The translations under genes and the position numbers were made by a program. Shown here piece after piece: positions 34,352 through 43,252 of a DNA stretch of 64,000 bases (position 1 is the stretch's first letter; each line of letters begins with the position of its first letter). The stretch lies in NCBI GenBank assembly GCA_013215945.1, contig JABSOM010000007.1, positions 62,001 through 126,000 on the forward strand. Direction: 5' to 3'. This DNA is from Campylobacteraceae bacterium (GTDB lineage: Bacteria; Campylobacterota; Campylobacteria; Campylobacterales; Arcobacteraceae). A model generated the notes under the pieces. The model was not told where the DNA came from, ran no database searches, and worked only from the letters and a program-made list of their open reading frames with translations.

Positions 34352-34897
34352 ATGGAAAATAATCTTTTATTAGAAATTGTATATGCGGCAATAAAAGAAG
34401 AATTTGATCCTAAGATTTATATAAAAAAAGATTTTCTATTAAAAGAACACAAGCTTTTAAATAAAGTAGAAGCTAGTTTTGTTACTTTAAAACTTAACAA
34501 TCGATTAAGAGGCTGTATAGGCTCCTTACAAGCCCACAAAATACTTTTAGAAGATCTTATCCATAATGCAAAAGCGGCTGCTTTTAGAGACCCCCGGTTT
34601 GCTCCTTTAACAAAAGAAGAATTTGAAAATATTCACATAGAGATTTCTCTTTTATCCTCTTCTTTAGAAGTGAAATATTCAAATGTAGATGATTTAAAAT
34701 CTAAAATCAAAATAAATACACATGGTGTAATACTAAAGCATGGAAATAATAGCGCAACCTTTTTACCTCAAGTTTGGGAACAATTAAACAGTTTTGAGCT
34801 TTTTTTTGATGCTTTATGTAAAAAAGCAGGTCTTCCTTATTCTTGTTTAGAAGAAAATCCTAGAATTTTCACCTATGAAGTAAAAAAAATACAATAA
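34352..34897 (+). CDS. AmmeMemoRadiSam system protein A (AMMECR1 domain)
   Basis: This 181-residue AMMECR1-domain protein contains the conserved RLRGCIGSLQ signature near residue 50 and FRDPRFAPLTKEE. It is component A of the widely distributed but functionally undefined AmmeMemoRadiSam system. It shares one base with the following radical SAM-Memo fusion gene, so all three parts of the system are present in two adjacent genes. A role in a modification reaction directed by the radical SAM partner is inferred. Confidence 0.9.
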   Translation: MENNLLLEIVYAAIKEEFDPKIYIKKDFLLKEHKLLNKVEASFVTLKLNNRLRGCIGSLQAHKILLEDLIHNAKAAAFRDPRFAPLTKEEFENIHIEISLLSSSLEVKYSNVDDLKSKIKINTHGVILKHGNNSATFLPQVWEQLNSFELFFDALCKKAGLPYSCLEENPRIFTYEVKKIQ

Positions 34898-36663
34898 TGA
34901 AATATTTTAAAAAAGACAGTAACAAAGGAAAACTAATATGTCTTTTATGCTCACACTATTGTTCTATAAAAAAAGATCAAGTGGGAATATGTGGTATTAA
35001 TAAAAACACAGGTGATGAAATAGATTGTTTAGTGTACGGACATATTGCTGCTATGAATATAGATCCTATTGAGAAAAAACCCTTGTATCATTTTTATCCC
35101 CAGAGTCAATCTTTATCTTTAGGAACAGTTGGCTGTAATTTTAAATGTACTTTTTGTCAAAATTGGGGTATCTCACAAGAAAAAAAAATAAATAAAGAAA
35201 AATTCTTTGCCCCCATTGACATCGTAAACTTAGCCTTAAAACATAAGTGTAAATCTATTTCTTATACCTACAATGAACCCACTATTTTTTACCCTTATGC
35301 AAAAGATATAGCCTTAGAAGCTAAAAAATACGATATTAAATCGGTATATGTTTCTAATGGTTTTGAAAGTTCTGAAGTAGCTAGTGATATGATAGGAATT
35401 ATTGATGCCATAAATGTAGATTTGAAATGTTTTACCAATGAGTATTATAAAAAACTAGGAGGTTCTTTAGATATATTATTAAAAAATCTTAAATTTTTTG
35501 CTAAAGCAGATATTCACCTAGAAATCACAACTTTATTGGTACCTAGTAAAAACGACTCGAAAGAAGAAATATACAAAATTGCTAAGTTTATAAAAGATGA
35601 ATTAGGAGATGAAATTCCTTGGCACTTATCTGCTTTTCATCCTGATTATAAAGAACTCGATCTTCCTAGAACGTCAAAAGAATCTTTATTAAGTGCCAAA
35701 AAAATAGGAGAAGATTTAGGCTTAAAGCATGTGTATATTGGAAATGCAGGCTTAGATAATCATACAAGATGTACAAAGTGTAATAAGGTTTTAATCCACA
35801 GAGTATATTTTAATACTTTGGAAAATACTTTAGACAATGATAGCTGTTCTTGTTCCAAAAAACTAGAAGGAGTTTTTATGACAAAACGAAAAATGACTGT
35901 AGCTGGCACTTTTTATCCAGAAGAAAAAAGTGAAATTTTGCGATATATTGAACATTTTAATCAAGGTTTTACTTATAAAAAACTTCTAAATAATATAAAA
36001 GCTTTAATTGTTCCTCATGCAGGTTATATATATTCTGGTTTTACAGCCAATATTGCGTATTATTTAAGTTCGTATCAAAAGTATAAAACCCTAATAATTA
36101 TTGGACCCAGCCACAAAATATCTTTTGAAGGTGCCAGTGTTTGTAGTTATGATACGTATGAAACACCTTTAGGAAATATTGAAATAAACAAAACATTTAT
36201 AAAAGAATTGCAAAATGAATTTTCATATTTGTACTTTAACAAAAATGCACATGCAGAACATTCAACAGAAACACAAGCCCCTTTTATAAAACACTATTTT
36301 CCAAATGCATCTCTTATTGAAATTGTATATGGTAAACTAAGCGCTAAAGAATTAAGTATATTGTTTGAAAAACTTTTAAATAAAGATGATGTTCTTTTAG
36401 TTATTTCAACAGATTTAAGTCATTTTCACAGTCAAGAAGAATCAAATATTATTGATAAACACTGTGTACAAGCTCTTATTTCACAGAACTTAGAAGCATT
36501 AGAAAAAAGTGAAGCCTGTGGAATGACAGGACTAAAAGCTCTTTTATTGGCAGAAAAAAATAAAAACCTTAAAAATATAGAATTACATTCTTGTACCAGT
36601 GCAAAAGTTACTAAAGATGAAACAAGAGTAGTTGCTTATACTTCATTTATTGTAGGAGATTAA
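34897..36663 (+). CDS. Fused radical SAM enzyme and Memo protein (AmmeMemoRadiSam RS-B)
   Basis: This 588-residue protein joins a radical SAM enzyme (about 1-327) to a Memo-like domain (about 328-588). The 4Fe-4S site is CNFKCTFC (C80, C84, C87). Extra Cys pairs lie near residues 15-32 and in the linker (CTKCNK, CSCSK). The Memo part begins MTVAGTFYPEEK and holds VPHAGYIYSGFT and STDLSHFH, which carry the metal-site His residues. The internal ATG at 35878 (residue 328) has its own ribosome-binding site AGAAGGAG five bases upstream. Separate Memo could therefore also be made, and the two genes may be an ancestral pair that lost a stop codon. Confidence 0.9.
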   Translation: MKYFKKDSNKGKLICLLCSHYCSIKKDQVGICGINKNTGDEIDCLVYGHIAAMNIDPIEKKPLYHFYPQSQSLSLGTVGCNFKCTFCQNWGISQEKKINKEKFFAPIDIVNLALKHKCKSISYTYNEPTIFYPYAKDIALEAKKYDIKSVYVSNGFESSEVASDMIGIIDAINVDLKCFTNEYYKKLGGSLDILLKNLKFFAKADIHLEITTLLVPSKNDSKEEIYKIAKFIKDELGDEIPWHLSAFHPDYKELDLPRTSKESLLSAKKIGEDLGLKHVYIGNAGLDNHTRCTKCNKVLIHRVYFNTLENTLDNDSCSCSKKLEGVFMTKRKMTVAGTFYPEEKSEILRYIEHFNQGFTYKKLLNNIKALIVPHAGYIYSGFTANIAYYLSSYQKYKTLIIIGPSHKISFEGASVCSYDTYETPLGNIEINKTFIKELQNEFSYLYFNKNAHAEHSTETQAPFIKHYFPNASLIEIVYGKLSAKELSILFEKLLNKDDVLLVISTDLSHFHSQEESNIIDKHCVQALISQNLEALEKSEACGMTGLKALLLAEKNKNLKNIELHSCTSAKVTKDETRVVAYTSFIVGD

Positions 36664-36665
36664 AA

Positions 36666-37370
36666 ATGGAATACACTTTTATACTTAAAAAAATCATATC
36701 CGCTTTTTTAATGCCTTTATCTTTGGGACTTATTTTAGCTTTTATTGCTTTGATTTTTTTATATTTGAATTCCTATAAAAGGGCAAAAGTTTTTTTAAGT
36801 CTTTCTTTTTTATGGATATTTTTCATTTCTTATGGCCCTTTAGCAAATAAAGTACTTGCACCTTTAGAAAATACTTATGAAAAAGTACCTTTGAATCAAA
36901 AAGCGTCGTATATCTTGCTTTTAGGAGGCGATTATGAAAGTAGAGCTTATGAAGCTTTGCGTTTATATTATTTAAATAAAGGCTCCAAGATTATTACTTC
37001 TGGGTATAAAGGTAGGGGTGAAATTTCAGAAGCCCTTATAAATGCCAAGAAATTAATCTCCCTAGGAATTCCTCAAAGTGATATTCTAATTCAAGAATCA
37101 CCTAAAGATACAAAAGAAGAAGCTCTAAGCGTGAAAGAGATTGTAAAAAACGAGAAGTTTTTTTTAGTGACTTCTGCTTACCATATGAAAAGAGCTATGA
37201 GGATTTTTGAAAAAGAAGGATTAAATGTCATAGCTGCACCGACACGTTTTTTAGTAAAAGACAATTATTACCTCTCTCTTCCTATGGCTTCTTCTTTGCA
37301 AAAAACAGAGGTCTCATTTCATGAATACTTGGGTCTTTTATGGTTAGATATAAAAGAACTGTTTAATTGA
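36666..37370 (+). CDS. DUF218/YdcF-like envelope protein
   Basis: This 234-residue protein has two N-terminal membrane helices (about 11-31 and 38-57) and a periplasmic DUF218 domain with YILLLGGDYESR and the later SAYHMKRAMRIFEKEG. The family includes ElyC and SanA, which affect envelope or peptidoglycan-precursor handling. It starts 2 bases after the Memo fusion stop, so it is probably in the same operon. The molecular activity is not established. Confidence 0.85.
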   Translation: MEYTFILKKIISAFLMPLSLGLILAFIALIFLYLNSYKRAKVFLSLSFLWIFFISYGPLANKVLAPLENTYEKVPLNQKASYILLLGGDYESRAYEALRLYYLNKGSKIITSGYKGRGEISEALINAKKLISLGIPQSDILIQESPKDTKEEALSVKEIVKNEKFFLVTSAYHMKRAMRIFEKEGLNVIAAPTRFLVKDNYYLSLPMASSLQKTEVSFHEYLGLLWLDIKELFN

Positions 37371-37389
37371 CAAAATACATAGCTTTTAG

Positions 37390-37395
37390 TATAAT
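37390..37395 (+). promoter_or_regulatory. -10 element before the metal ABC transporter
   Basis: TATAAT sits 20-25 bases upstream of the TTG start of the ATPase gene, right after the DUF218 stop. Confidence 0.5.
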
Positions 37396-37414
37396 TCCCA
37401 AAAAAGTTTAAAAT

Positions 37415-38161
37415 TTGAAAACTCTAATTAAAATTAATAATTTATCTTTTGCTTATGACAAAACACCTGTATTGGAAAACATTTCTTTAGAGATAAAAGA
37501 AAATGATTTTTTAGCCATAATTGGACCCAATGGGGGTGGTAAAACTACCTTAGTAAAACTCATACTTAAAATACTTAAAAGTAAAAAGAATATGATTTCT
37601 TATCACATTGAGGATTCTGTTATTGGTTATGTGCCTCAAAATACCAACTTAAATCTAGATTTTCCTATTACTGCTTTAGAAGTGGTTTTAATGGGCCATC
37701 AAGTTAAGAAAAGAAGACTTTTTGGTTATTCAAAAGAAGATATTGAGTGTGGAATGCATTCTTTGCGTCAAGTAGAAATGGCTGATTTTAAAGATTCTAA
37801 AATAGGTTCTTTAAGTGGAGGGCAGAGACAAAGAGTATTTATAGCTCGTGCTTTATGCTCACACCCTGAAATACTCTTCTTAGATGAACCAACAGCAAGT
37901 ATAGATGTAAAAGGTCAACAAGATGTTTATGACTTATTATCCGATTTAAACAAGAACATGAGTATTATTGTTATCTCTCATGATATTTCTGTTTTATTAA
38001 ACTATGCAAAAAATGTGGCCCATGTTAATAAAAATTTGGTTTTTCATACTCTTGATAAAATATCAAAATCTTTAAGCAACACCTCTGGGCATTTATGTGA
38101 GGTTGAATTATTAAGCGCTTTGGGTAAAAATATAATACATGAGTGTAATCATGAACATTAA
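37415..38161 (+). CDS. Zinc/manganese-type ABC transporter ATPase
   Basis: This 248-residue ABC ATPase of the ZnuC/MntB/TroB group has Walker A GPNGGGKTTLV, signature LSGGQRQRVFIARA, Walker B EILFLDEPTASID and H-loop VISHD. The C-terminus ends in a His/Cys-rich HECNHEH, which may bind metal. The start is TTG at 37415, preceded by a TATAAT box. A permease gene follows after 26 bases. No solute-binding protein (ZnuA) gene is adjacent, so the exact metal is uncertain. Confidence 0.87.
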   Translation: MKTLIKINNLSFAYDKTPVLENISLEIKENDFLAIIGPNGGGKTTLVKLILKILKSKKNMISYHIEDSVIGYVPQNTNLNLDFPITALEVVLMGHQVKKRRLFGYSKEDIECGMHSLRQVEMADFKDSKIGSLSGGQRQRVFIARALCSHPEILFLDEPTASIDVKGQQDVYDLLSDLNKNMSIIVISHDISVLLNYAKNVAHVNKNLVFHTLDKISKSLSNTSGHLCEVELLSALGKNIIHECNHEH

Positions 38162-38187
38162 TATAGTTTTTTTAAAAGGAGAGTTAA

Positions 38188-38991
38188 ATGCTTGAAGCCT
38201 TAAGTTATGAATTTTTTCAAAATGCCTTACTTGCAGGTTTATTGCTTTCAATTATTTCTGGTGTTATTGGCTCCTTAATTGTTGTTAATCGTATTACTTT
38301 TTTAGCAGGAGGAATTGCTCATAGTTCGTATGGAGGTATTGGTATTGCCATATACTTAGGTCTTCCTGTGTTATTTGGTGCAACTGTTTTTGCGGTAATA
38401 TCTGCTATTATTGTGGCTATTATTACTTTGAACAATAGAAACAAAGCAGACAGTATTATTGGAATTATGTGGGCTGCAGGAATGGCAATTGGTATTATTT
38501 TTGTTGATTTGACACCTGGTTATAACGTGGATCTTATGTCTTATTTATTTGGTTCAATTTTGGCTGTTTCTTATAATGATATTCTTTATATGTTTGTTTT
38601 GGATGTTCTTCTTATTTCTTTAGTGCTTTATTTTTACAAAGAAATTCTAGCAGTTTCATACGATGCACAGTTTTCAAGTTTAAGAGGAATTAGTGTTAAA
38701 TTCTTTTATACACTCATACTTGTAATGGCAGCTTTATGTATAGTTGCAGCTATTAGAGTAGTGGGTTTGATTTTGGTAATTGCTTTATTAACCATACCTA
38801 CTTATATCTCATTAATGTATGTAAATAATCTTTCAAAAATGATGTTTTTATCTTCTTTTTTTGCGGCATTATTTACAATTATTGGTTTGTTACTCTCATA
38901 TTATTATGATATTAGTTCAGGTGCAAGTATTATACTTGTTTCTGTATTTTGTCTGTTTTTTGCAAAAAGTATTGAAAAAATAAAACAATAA
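38188..38991 (+). CDS. Metal ABC transporter permease (ZnuB/TroC family)
   Basis: This 267-residue integral membrane protein of the ABC-3 permease family has about eight hydrophobic segments. The family-typical GGIAHSSYGGIGIA loop follows the second segment, and RVVGLILVIALLTIP lies near the C-terminal third. An AAAAGGAG ribosome-binding site precedes the ATG. It pairs with the upstream ATPase for uptake of zinc, manganese or iron. Confidence 0.88.
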   Translation: MLEALSYEFFQNALLAGLLLSIISGVIGSLIVVNRITFLAGGIAHSSYGGIGIAIYLGLPVLFGATVFAVISAIIVAIITLNNRNKADSIIGIMWAAGMAIGIIFVDLTPGYNVDLMSYLFGSILAVSYNDILYMFVLDVLLISLVLYFYKEILAVSYDAQFSSLRGISVKFFYTLILVMAALCIVAAIRVVGLILVIALLTIPTYISLMYVNNLSKMMFLSSFFAALFTIIGLLLSYYYDISSGASIILVSVFCLFFAKSIEKIKQ

Positions 38992-39006
38992 GAAAAAAAT
39001 ATTAGC

Positions 39007-39012
39007 TATAAT
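39007..39012 (+). promoter_or_regulatory. -10 element before the S1-domain gene
   Basis: TATAAT lies 39-44 bases upstream of the ATG, in a short AT-rich gap after the permease gene. Confidence 0.45.
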
Positions 39013-39050
39013 AAAGAAAAACAAATTTACATTTGTAAAAACGGAAAAAC

Positions 39051-39884
39051 ATGGACCAAAGAATAGAATTAGGATTAATCAATACACTTCGTATTGATAG
39101 AGTCACAGAACCAGGCTTGTATTTAATAGCAGAAGATGAAGAAGTAGTTTTACTTCCAAATGCATATATAACAAATGATATGCATGTAGGAAATGACATA
39201 AAAGTATTTATTTACACAGATTCAGAAGACAGACTTATTTCAACTACACTAACACCTAAAGGAATTTTGGGTGATATTGTTTCTGTTGAAGTAGTTGATT
39301 TACTTCCTTTTGGTGCTTTTGTTGATATTGATCTACCAAAAGATTTATTAGTACCTAAAAACAAACAAAAATCAAGTTTTAGCGTAGGACAAACAAGAGT
39401 TGTTCGTATAATAGAAGATGAACATACAGGAAGATTAATTGGAACAGAAAAGTTTTCTTTAGAAGATGCTCCCAAAACCTTCACAAAAAATGATGAAGTT
39501 GAAGTTGTTGTTTATGCAAAAAGTCCTTTAGGATATAAACTTGTTGTAAATGGAAAATACGAAGGTATGATTTTTCACAATGAGGTTTTTGAGAACATCG
39601 AAATTGGAAGCAGCAAAAGAGCCTATGTTAAGTATGTAAGAGATGATGGAAAGATGGATATTTCTTTGCAAAAAATTGGTGAAAAAAATATTAATGATCT
39701 TGAAGAAAAAGTCTTAGATATTTTAAAACAAAATGGCGGTGAGCTTGGATTTACGTATAAAAGTGATGCTGAAGATATCAAGGATGTTTTTGGAATTAGC
39801 AAAAAATCCTTTAAAGCAACACTTACAAAACTAATCGAAAATAAAAAAATTATATTAACTTCAAATACTATTAGTGTTTGTTAA
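39051..39884 (+). CDS. CvfB-like S1 RNA-binding protein
   Basis: This 277-residue cytoplasmic protein resembles CvfB/YitL. It has an N-terminal OB-type region, an S1 domain with LGDIVSVEVVDLLPFGAFVD, a second S1-like repeat (about 150-210) and a C-terminal winged helix (FGISKKSFKATLTKLIENKK). The family binds RNA and influences expression of many genes in Gram-positives. A role in Campylobacterota is not established. It overlaps no gene but is followed 14 bases later by tpx. Confidence 0.85.
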   Translation: MDQRIELGLINTLRIDRVTEPGLYLIAEDEEVVLLPNAYITNDMHVGNDIKVFIYTDSEDRLISTTLTPKGILGDIVSVEVVDLLPFGAFVDIDLPKDLLVPKNKQKSSFSVGQTRVVRIIEDEHTGRLIGTEKFSLEDAPKTFTKNDEVEVVVYAKSPLGYKLVVNGKYEGMIFHNEVFENIEIGSSKRAYVKYVRDDGKMDISLQKIGEKNINDLEEKVLDILKQNGGELGFTYKSDAEDIKDVFGISKKSFKATLTKLIENKKIILTSNTISVC

Positions 39885-39898
39885 ACAAAAGGGAAACA

Positions 39899-40405
39899 AT
39901 GATTACAACAAAACTTAAAGGACAACTTGTTAACATAAGTGGTAACTTATTAAATGTAGGCGATCTTGCTCCTTGTATCACCTTATGTTCACAAGATTTA
40001 AAAGATATAGACGTAGGTGGTAAAAAAGACTTTATTCAAATTATTGCAACAGTGCCTTCTTTAGATACAGATGTATGTGCAGAAGAAACACGAAAGTTTA
40101 ATGAAAAAGCATCTTCTTTAAAAGGGGTAGAAATAAGTGTTGTTTCACAAGATTTGCCTTTTGCAGTGGGAAGGTTTTGTACAACAGAAGGCATTGAAAA
40201 TATAAAAATTGCTTCAGATTTCAGAGACAAGTCTTTTTCAAAAGCTTATGGTGTTTTAATTGATGATTCTGTTTTAGAAGGTTTATGTGCAAGAGCTATT
40301 TTTGTTATAGATACAAAGGGTGTGATTGTATATAAAGAGCTTTGTGATGATATCACTCATGAACCCAATTACAAAAGAATATACGAAGCAGTAAAAAACG
40401 CTTAA
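39899..40405 (+). CDS. tpx: Thiol peroxidase Tpx
   Basis: This 168-residue atypical 2-Cys peroxiredoxin reduces hydrogen peroxide and lipid peroxides. The peroxidatic Cys is in PSLDTDVCAEETRKFN and the resolving Cys in GRFCTTEG. The start is the ATG at 39899, which has AAGGGA upstream. A TTG at 39878 would add seven residues but overlaps the previous gene and lacks a ribosome-binding site. It is located in the cytoplasm or periplasm depending on lineage, and no signal peptide is seen here. Confidence 0.95.
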   Translation: MITTKLKGQLVNISGNLLNVGDLAPCITLCSQDLKDIDVGGKKDFIQIIATVPSLDTDVCAEETRKFNEKASSLKGVEISVVSQDLPFAVGRFCTTEGIENIKIASDFRDKSFSKAYGVLIDDSVLEGLCARAIFVIDTKGVIVYKELCDDITHEPNYKRIYEAVKNA

Positions 40406-40446
40406 ATTTATTGTTTTTAGTCAAGGATATTAAACTAAGAGCCTGA

Positions 40447-40452
40447 TATACT
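40447..40452 (+). promoter_or_regulatory. -10 element before the NnrS-like gene
   Basis: TATACT within GATATACTCC sits 36-41 bases upstream of the ATG. Confidence 0.4.
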
Positions 40453-40487
40453 CCTTTAAATGTTTTCGAACATATTTAGGATGTTTT

Positions 40488-41669
40488 ATGTTTTTATCTT
40501 GGTTTTCTTCTTTTTCTTCTCAAGCGCACAAAGTCTTTTTCTCAACTGCGCTTATTTTTTTATTACTTTTCCTTTTTTTGTTGCTGTTAAATTATTCTTC
40601 ACTTATTTATCTTGAAGCATCTTTACATGACTATCATTCTTATGCTTTGATATTTGTAGTTTTCCCACAGTTTTTTATTGGTTTTTTATATACGGTTTTT
40701 CCTCGTTTTTTAAATACTACATCGATTACAAGAAAAATTTATATCAAACATTTTTATATTTACTTTTTTGCAACAGCTTCCTTTTTCTTAGCACTTCTTT
40801 TTTCTTTTACTTATTATATGTTTTTTGCTTTTTTTATTTTTCTAGCCCAGGTTTTTAGTTTTTCTTTATTATTTAAACTCTATAAAGAATCAAAAGTTGA
40901 AGACAAATACGATGCAAAATGGATATTAATCTCTTTTTTTACGGGACTTACAGCTCATTTTTTATACTTTCTTTCTTTTTTTGAATTTCAATATTCTTAT
41001 TTGTTACATTCTCTTGCTTTAAATGCAGGTTTTTATCTTTATTTATTTTCTTTGATTTTTGCCGTATCACAGCGTATGGTGCCCTTTTTTACACGTGGAA
41101 AAACACCTGGTTATGTGATAAACAAATCAAAGTATTTAATGGAAATTATATATGTTTTATTGTTTTTAAAAGTAATAATCATGAGCTTTGATTCTTTACT
41201 TTTAAATCTTCTAGCAGATATTCCTTTATTTGTATTTTTTACAAAAGAGTTGTTACGTTGGAAACTTCCTATTAAAAACAGTGAAGCTATTTTATGGATT
41301 TTGCATCTTTCTTTATTATGGATCCCTATTGGTTTTTTTGTTTCTATTTGCGAATCTCTTTTTTATTTTTATGGAATATATTTTGAAAAAGCAGTTATTC
41401 ATATTTTTGCTTTAGGGTTTTTTCTTAGTATTCTTTTGGGTTTTGCAACAAGAGTAGTTTTAGGACATTCAGGACAAACACCACATGCTAATAAAATCAC
41501 TGTTTATTGTTTTATTTTTCTTCAGTTTTTAGTAATTTTAAGATTTATTTCTGCTTTATTTATTAATACAAATTTTTTATATCTTCTATTTATTAAAATA
41601 ACACTTTTATTGTTATTACTAACCTTGTGTCTTTGGTCTTTTAAATATCTAAAGATTTTATTAAAATAA
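40488..41669 (+). CDS. NnrS-family heme/copper membrane protein
   Basis: This 393-residue very hydrophobic protein has about 12 membrane helices. Conserved features fit NnrS, including FIGFLYTVFPRF near residue 65, VSQRMVPFFTRG in the middle and the C-terminal GFATRVVLGHSGQTP. NnrS proteins respond to nitric oxide stress and protect iron pools. Its own -10 box and the spacing to msrP indicate a monocistronic gene. Identity rests on motif recall and not on alignment. Confidence 0.72.
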   Translation: MFLSWFSSFSSQAHKVFFSTALIFLLLFLFLLLLNYSSLIYLEASLHDYHSYALIFVVFPQFFIGFLYTVFPRFLNTTSITRKIYIKHFYIYFFATASFFLALLFSFTYYMFFAFFIFLAQVFSFSLLFKLYKESKVEDKYDAKWILISFFTGLTAHFLYFLSFFEFQYSYLLHSLALNAGFYLYLFSLIFAVSQRMVPFFTRGKTPGYVINKSKYLMEIIYVLLFLKVIIMSFDSLLLNLLADIPLFVFFTKELLRWKLPIKNSEAILWILHLSLLWIPIGFFVSICESLFYFYGIYFEKAVIHIFALGFFLSILLGFATRVVLGHSGQTPHANKITVYCFIFLQFLVILRFISALFINTNFLYLLFIKITLLLLLLTLCLWSFKYLKILLK

Positions 41670-41711
41670 CGCTTTTTATTTTTAATAAACAAAGGCTTTA
41701 TATTCTTTGTA

Positions 41712-41717
41712 TATACT
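41712..41717 (+). promoter_or_regulatory. -10 element of msrPQ
   Basis: TATACT in TTTGTATATACTAGGG is 23-28 bases before the msrP ATG; a ribosome-binding site AAGGATTC follows. Confidence 0.55.
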
Positions 41718-41739
41718 AGGGTATATATAAAGGATTCAC

Positions 41740-42678
41740 ATGAAGAAGTTAAGCGCAAAAGATGTTACCTCAGAAGTTTTATTTAATAAAAGAAGAAATT
41801 TTTTAAAATTAGGAGCTGCTAGTATTGTTGCTTCTTCTGCTTTGGTTGACCTTATGGCAAAAGAGAATTTGCCTCTTTCTAACCTAAAATACTTAAAAGA
41901 TGCAAATGCAAATGATTTAAAATTAAATACTTTTAAAGAAATCACTTCTTATAACAATTTTTATGAGTTTACTACTTCTAAAGAAAAAGTAAAAGATTTA
42001 GCAAAAGATATGGATACAAGTTCTTGGAAAATTACTATTGATGGTTTGGTTAAAAACCCTATTACCATTGATGTAAAAGATTTGATTAAAAAGTACGCGC
42101 TTGAAGAGAGAATCTATAGATTCAGATGTGTTGAGGGTTGGGCTATGGTAGTTCCTTGGATTGGTTTTGAACTAAAAAAATTAATAGAAGATGTAGAGCC
42201 TTTATCAAAAGCCAAATATGTAAAATTTACAACCAAATATGATCCTGAAATCTTTCCCGATCAAAGCAGGGGAGTATTTTCTTCTATTACGTATCCTTAT
42301 GTAGAAGGTTTACGTATGGATGAAGCGATGAATCCTTTGACACTCTTGGCTGTTGGCTTGTATGGTAAAACCCTAGAAGGACAAAATGGAGCACCTATTC
42401 GTTTAGTAGTGCCTTGGAAATATGGTTTTAAATCAATTAAATCTATTGATAAAATTACCTTTTTAGACGAAGAGCCTTTAAATACTTGGCAAGCACAAAA
42501 TAAAAATGAATATGGTTTTTATGCCAATGTGAATCCAAAAGTGGATCATCCAAGATGGACACAAAAAAGAGAAAGAGTTTTAGGCTCATTTTTTAAGAAA
42601 AAAACTTTACTCTTTAATGGTTATGAAAAAGAAGTAGGACATATGTACACTGATATGGATTTAAGAAAGCATTTTTAA
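41740..42678 (+). CDS. msrP: Periplasmic methionine sulfoxide reductase, molybdopterin subunit
   Basis: This 312-residue MsrP (YedY) protein repairs oxidised methionines in periplasmic proteins using electrons from the quinone pool through MsrQ. A twin-arginine export signal, KRRNFLKLGAASIVASSAL, starts at about residue 18. The Mo-ligating Cys lies in RFRCVEGWAMVVPW. It overlaps the msrQ ATG by one base, the usual arrangement. Confidence 0.96.
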   Translation: MKKLSAKDVTSEVLFNKRRNFLKLGAASIVASSALVDLMAKENLPLSNLKYLKDANANDLKLNTFKEITSYNNFYEFTTSKEKVKDLAKDMDTSSWKITIDGLVKNPITIDVKDLIKKYALEERIYRFRCVEGWAMVVPWIGFELKKLIEDVEPLSKAKYVKFTTKYDPEIFPDQSRGVFSSITYPYVEGLRMDEAMNPLTLLAVGLYGKTLEGQNGAPIRLVVPWKYGFKSIKSIDKITFLDEEPLNTWQAQNKNEYGFYANVNPKVDHPRWTQKRERVLGSFFKKKTLLFNGYEKEVGHMYTDMDLRKHF

Positions 42679-43238
42679 TGAAAAAGATTATCTGGATTGT
42701 GGCTTTTTTACCCTTAGTTTATATGTTGCTTGAGTTGTTTGTTTTTCAAAATGCAAGTGACCCTATTAAATATATTTACTCTATTACAGGAAGTTCTGCT
42801 ATTGCGATTTTGTTTTTTACTACAACACTTTCTTTGTGGTTTAAAAAACTTGTAAAACATCGACGATTAATTGGTTTATTTGGCTTTTTTTATGCTTCTT
42901 TACATATGGCAAATTTTTTAATTTTAGATATGGAATTGGATGTATTGTTTGCACTGGAAGAAACCTTGGATAAACCTTTTATTTATTTAGGCATGATTTC
43001 ATTTACTGCTTTAGTATTTATGAGTGTAACCTCTACTAAAAAACTTTTTAAAAAGTACAATAAATATCATAAAGTCTTGTATTTAGTTTTAATTCTAACA
43101 ACGATTCATTTTGTAATGGCACAAAAATCTTTGTCTATTTTACAGTTTACGTATTTAGGAGTATTTGCAATCATTTTATTAGCAAAAATAAATAAAAAAA
43201 CAAAATTCTTTACGTTTAAAGAAAAGATAAAAGCGTAA
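42678..43238 (+). CDS. msrQ: Heme-binding membrane subunit MsrQ
   Basis: This 186-residue membrane protein has six predicted helices and matches MsrQ (YedZ), the b-heme protein that reduces MsrP. Conserved His residues in LVKHRRLIGLFGFFYASLHM and TTIHFVMAQK can hold heme. It is translationally coupled to msrP. The 3' end lies within a hairpin shared with the convergent drug-efflux gene. Confidence 0.95.
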   Translation: MKKIIWIVAFLPLVYMLLELFVFQNASDPIKYIYSITGSSAIAILFFTTTLSLWFKKLVKHRRLIGLFGFFYASLHMANFLILDMELDVLFALEETLDKPFIYLGMISFTALVFMSVTSTKKLFKKYNKYHKVLYLVLILTTIHFVMAQKSLSILQFTYLGVFAIILLAKINKKTKFFTFKEKIKA

Positions 43239-43252
43239 AGCTTTTATCTTTT
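43222..43252. terminator. Bidirectional terminator msrQ / Bcr-type gene
   Basis: The 13-base stem AAAAGATAAAAGC/GCTTTTATCTTTT over a 5-base loop covers both stop codons. A/T tracts lie on either side. Confidence 0.7.
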
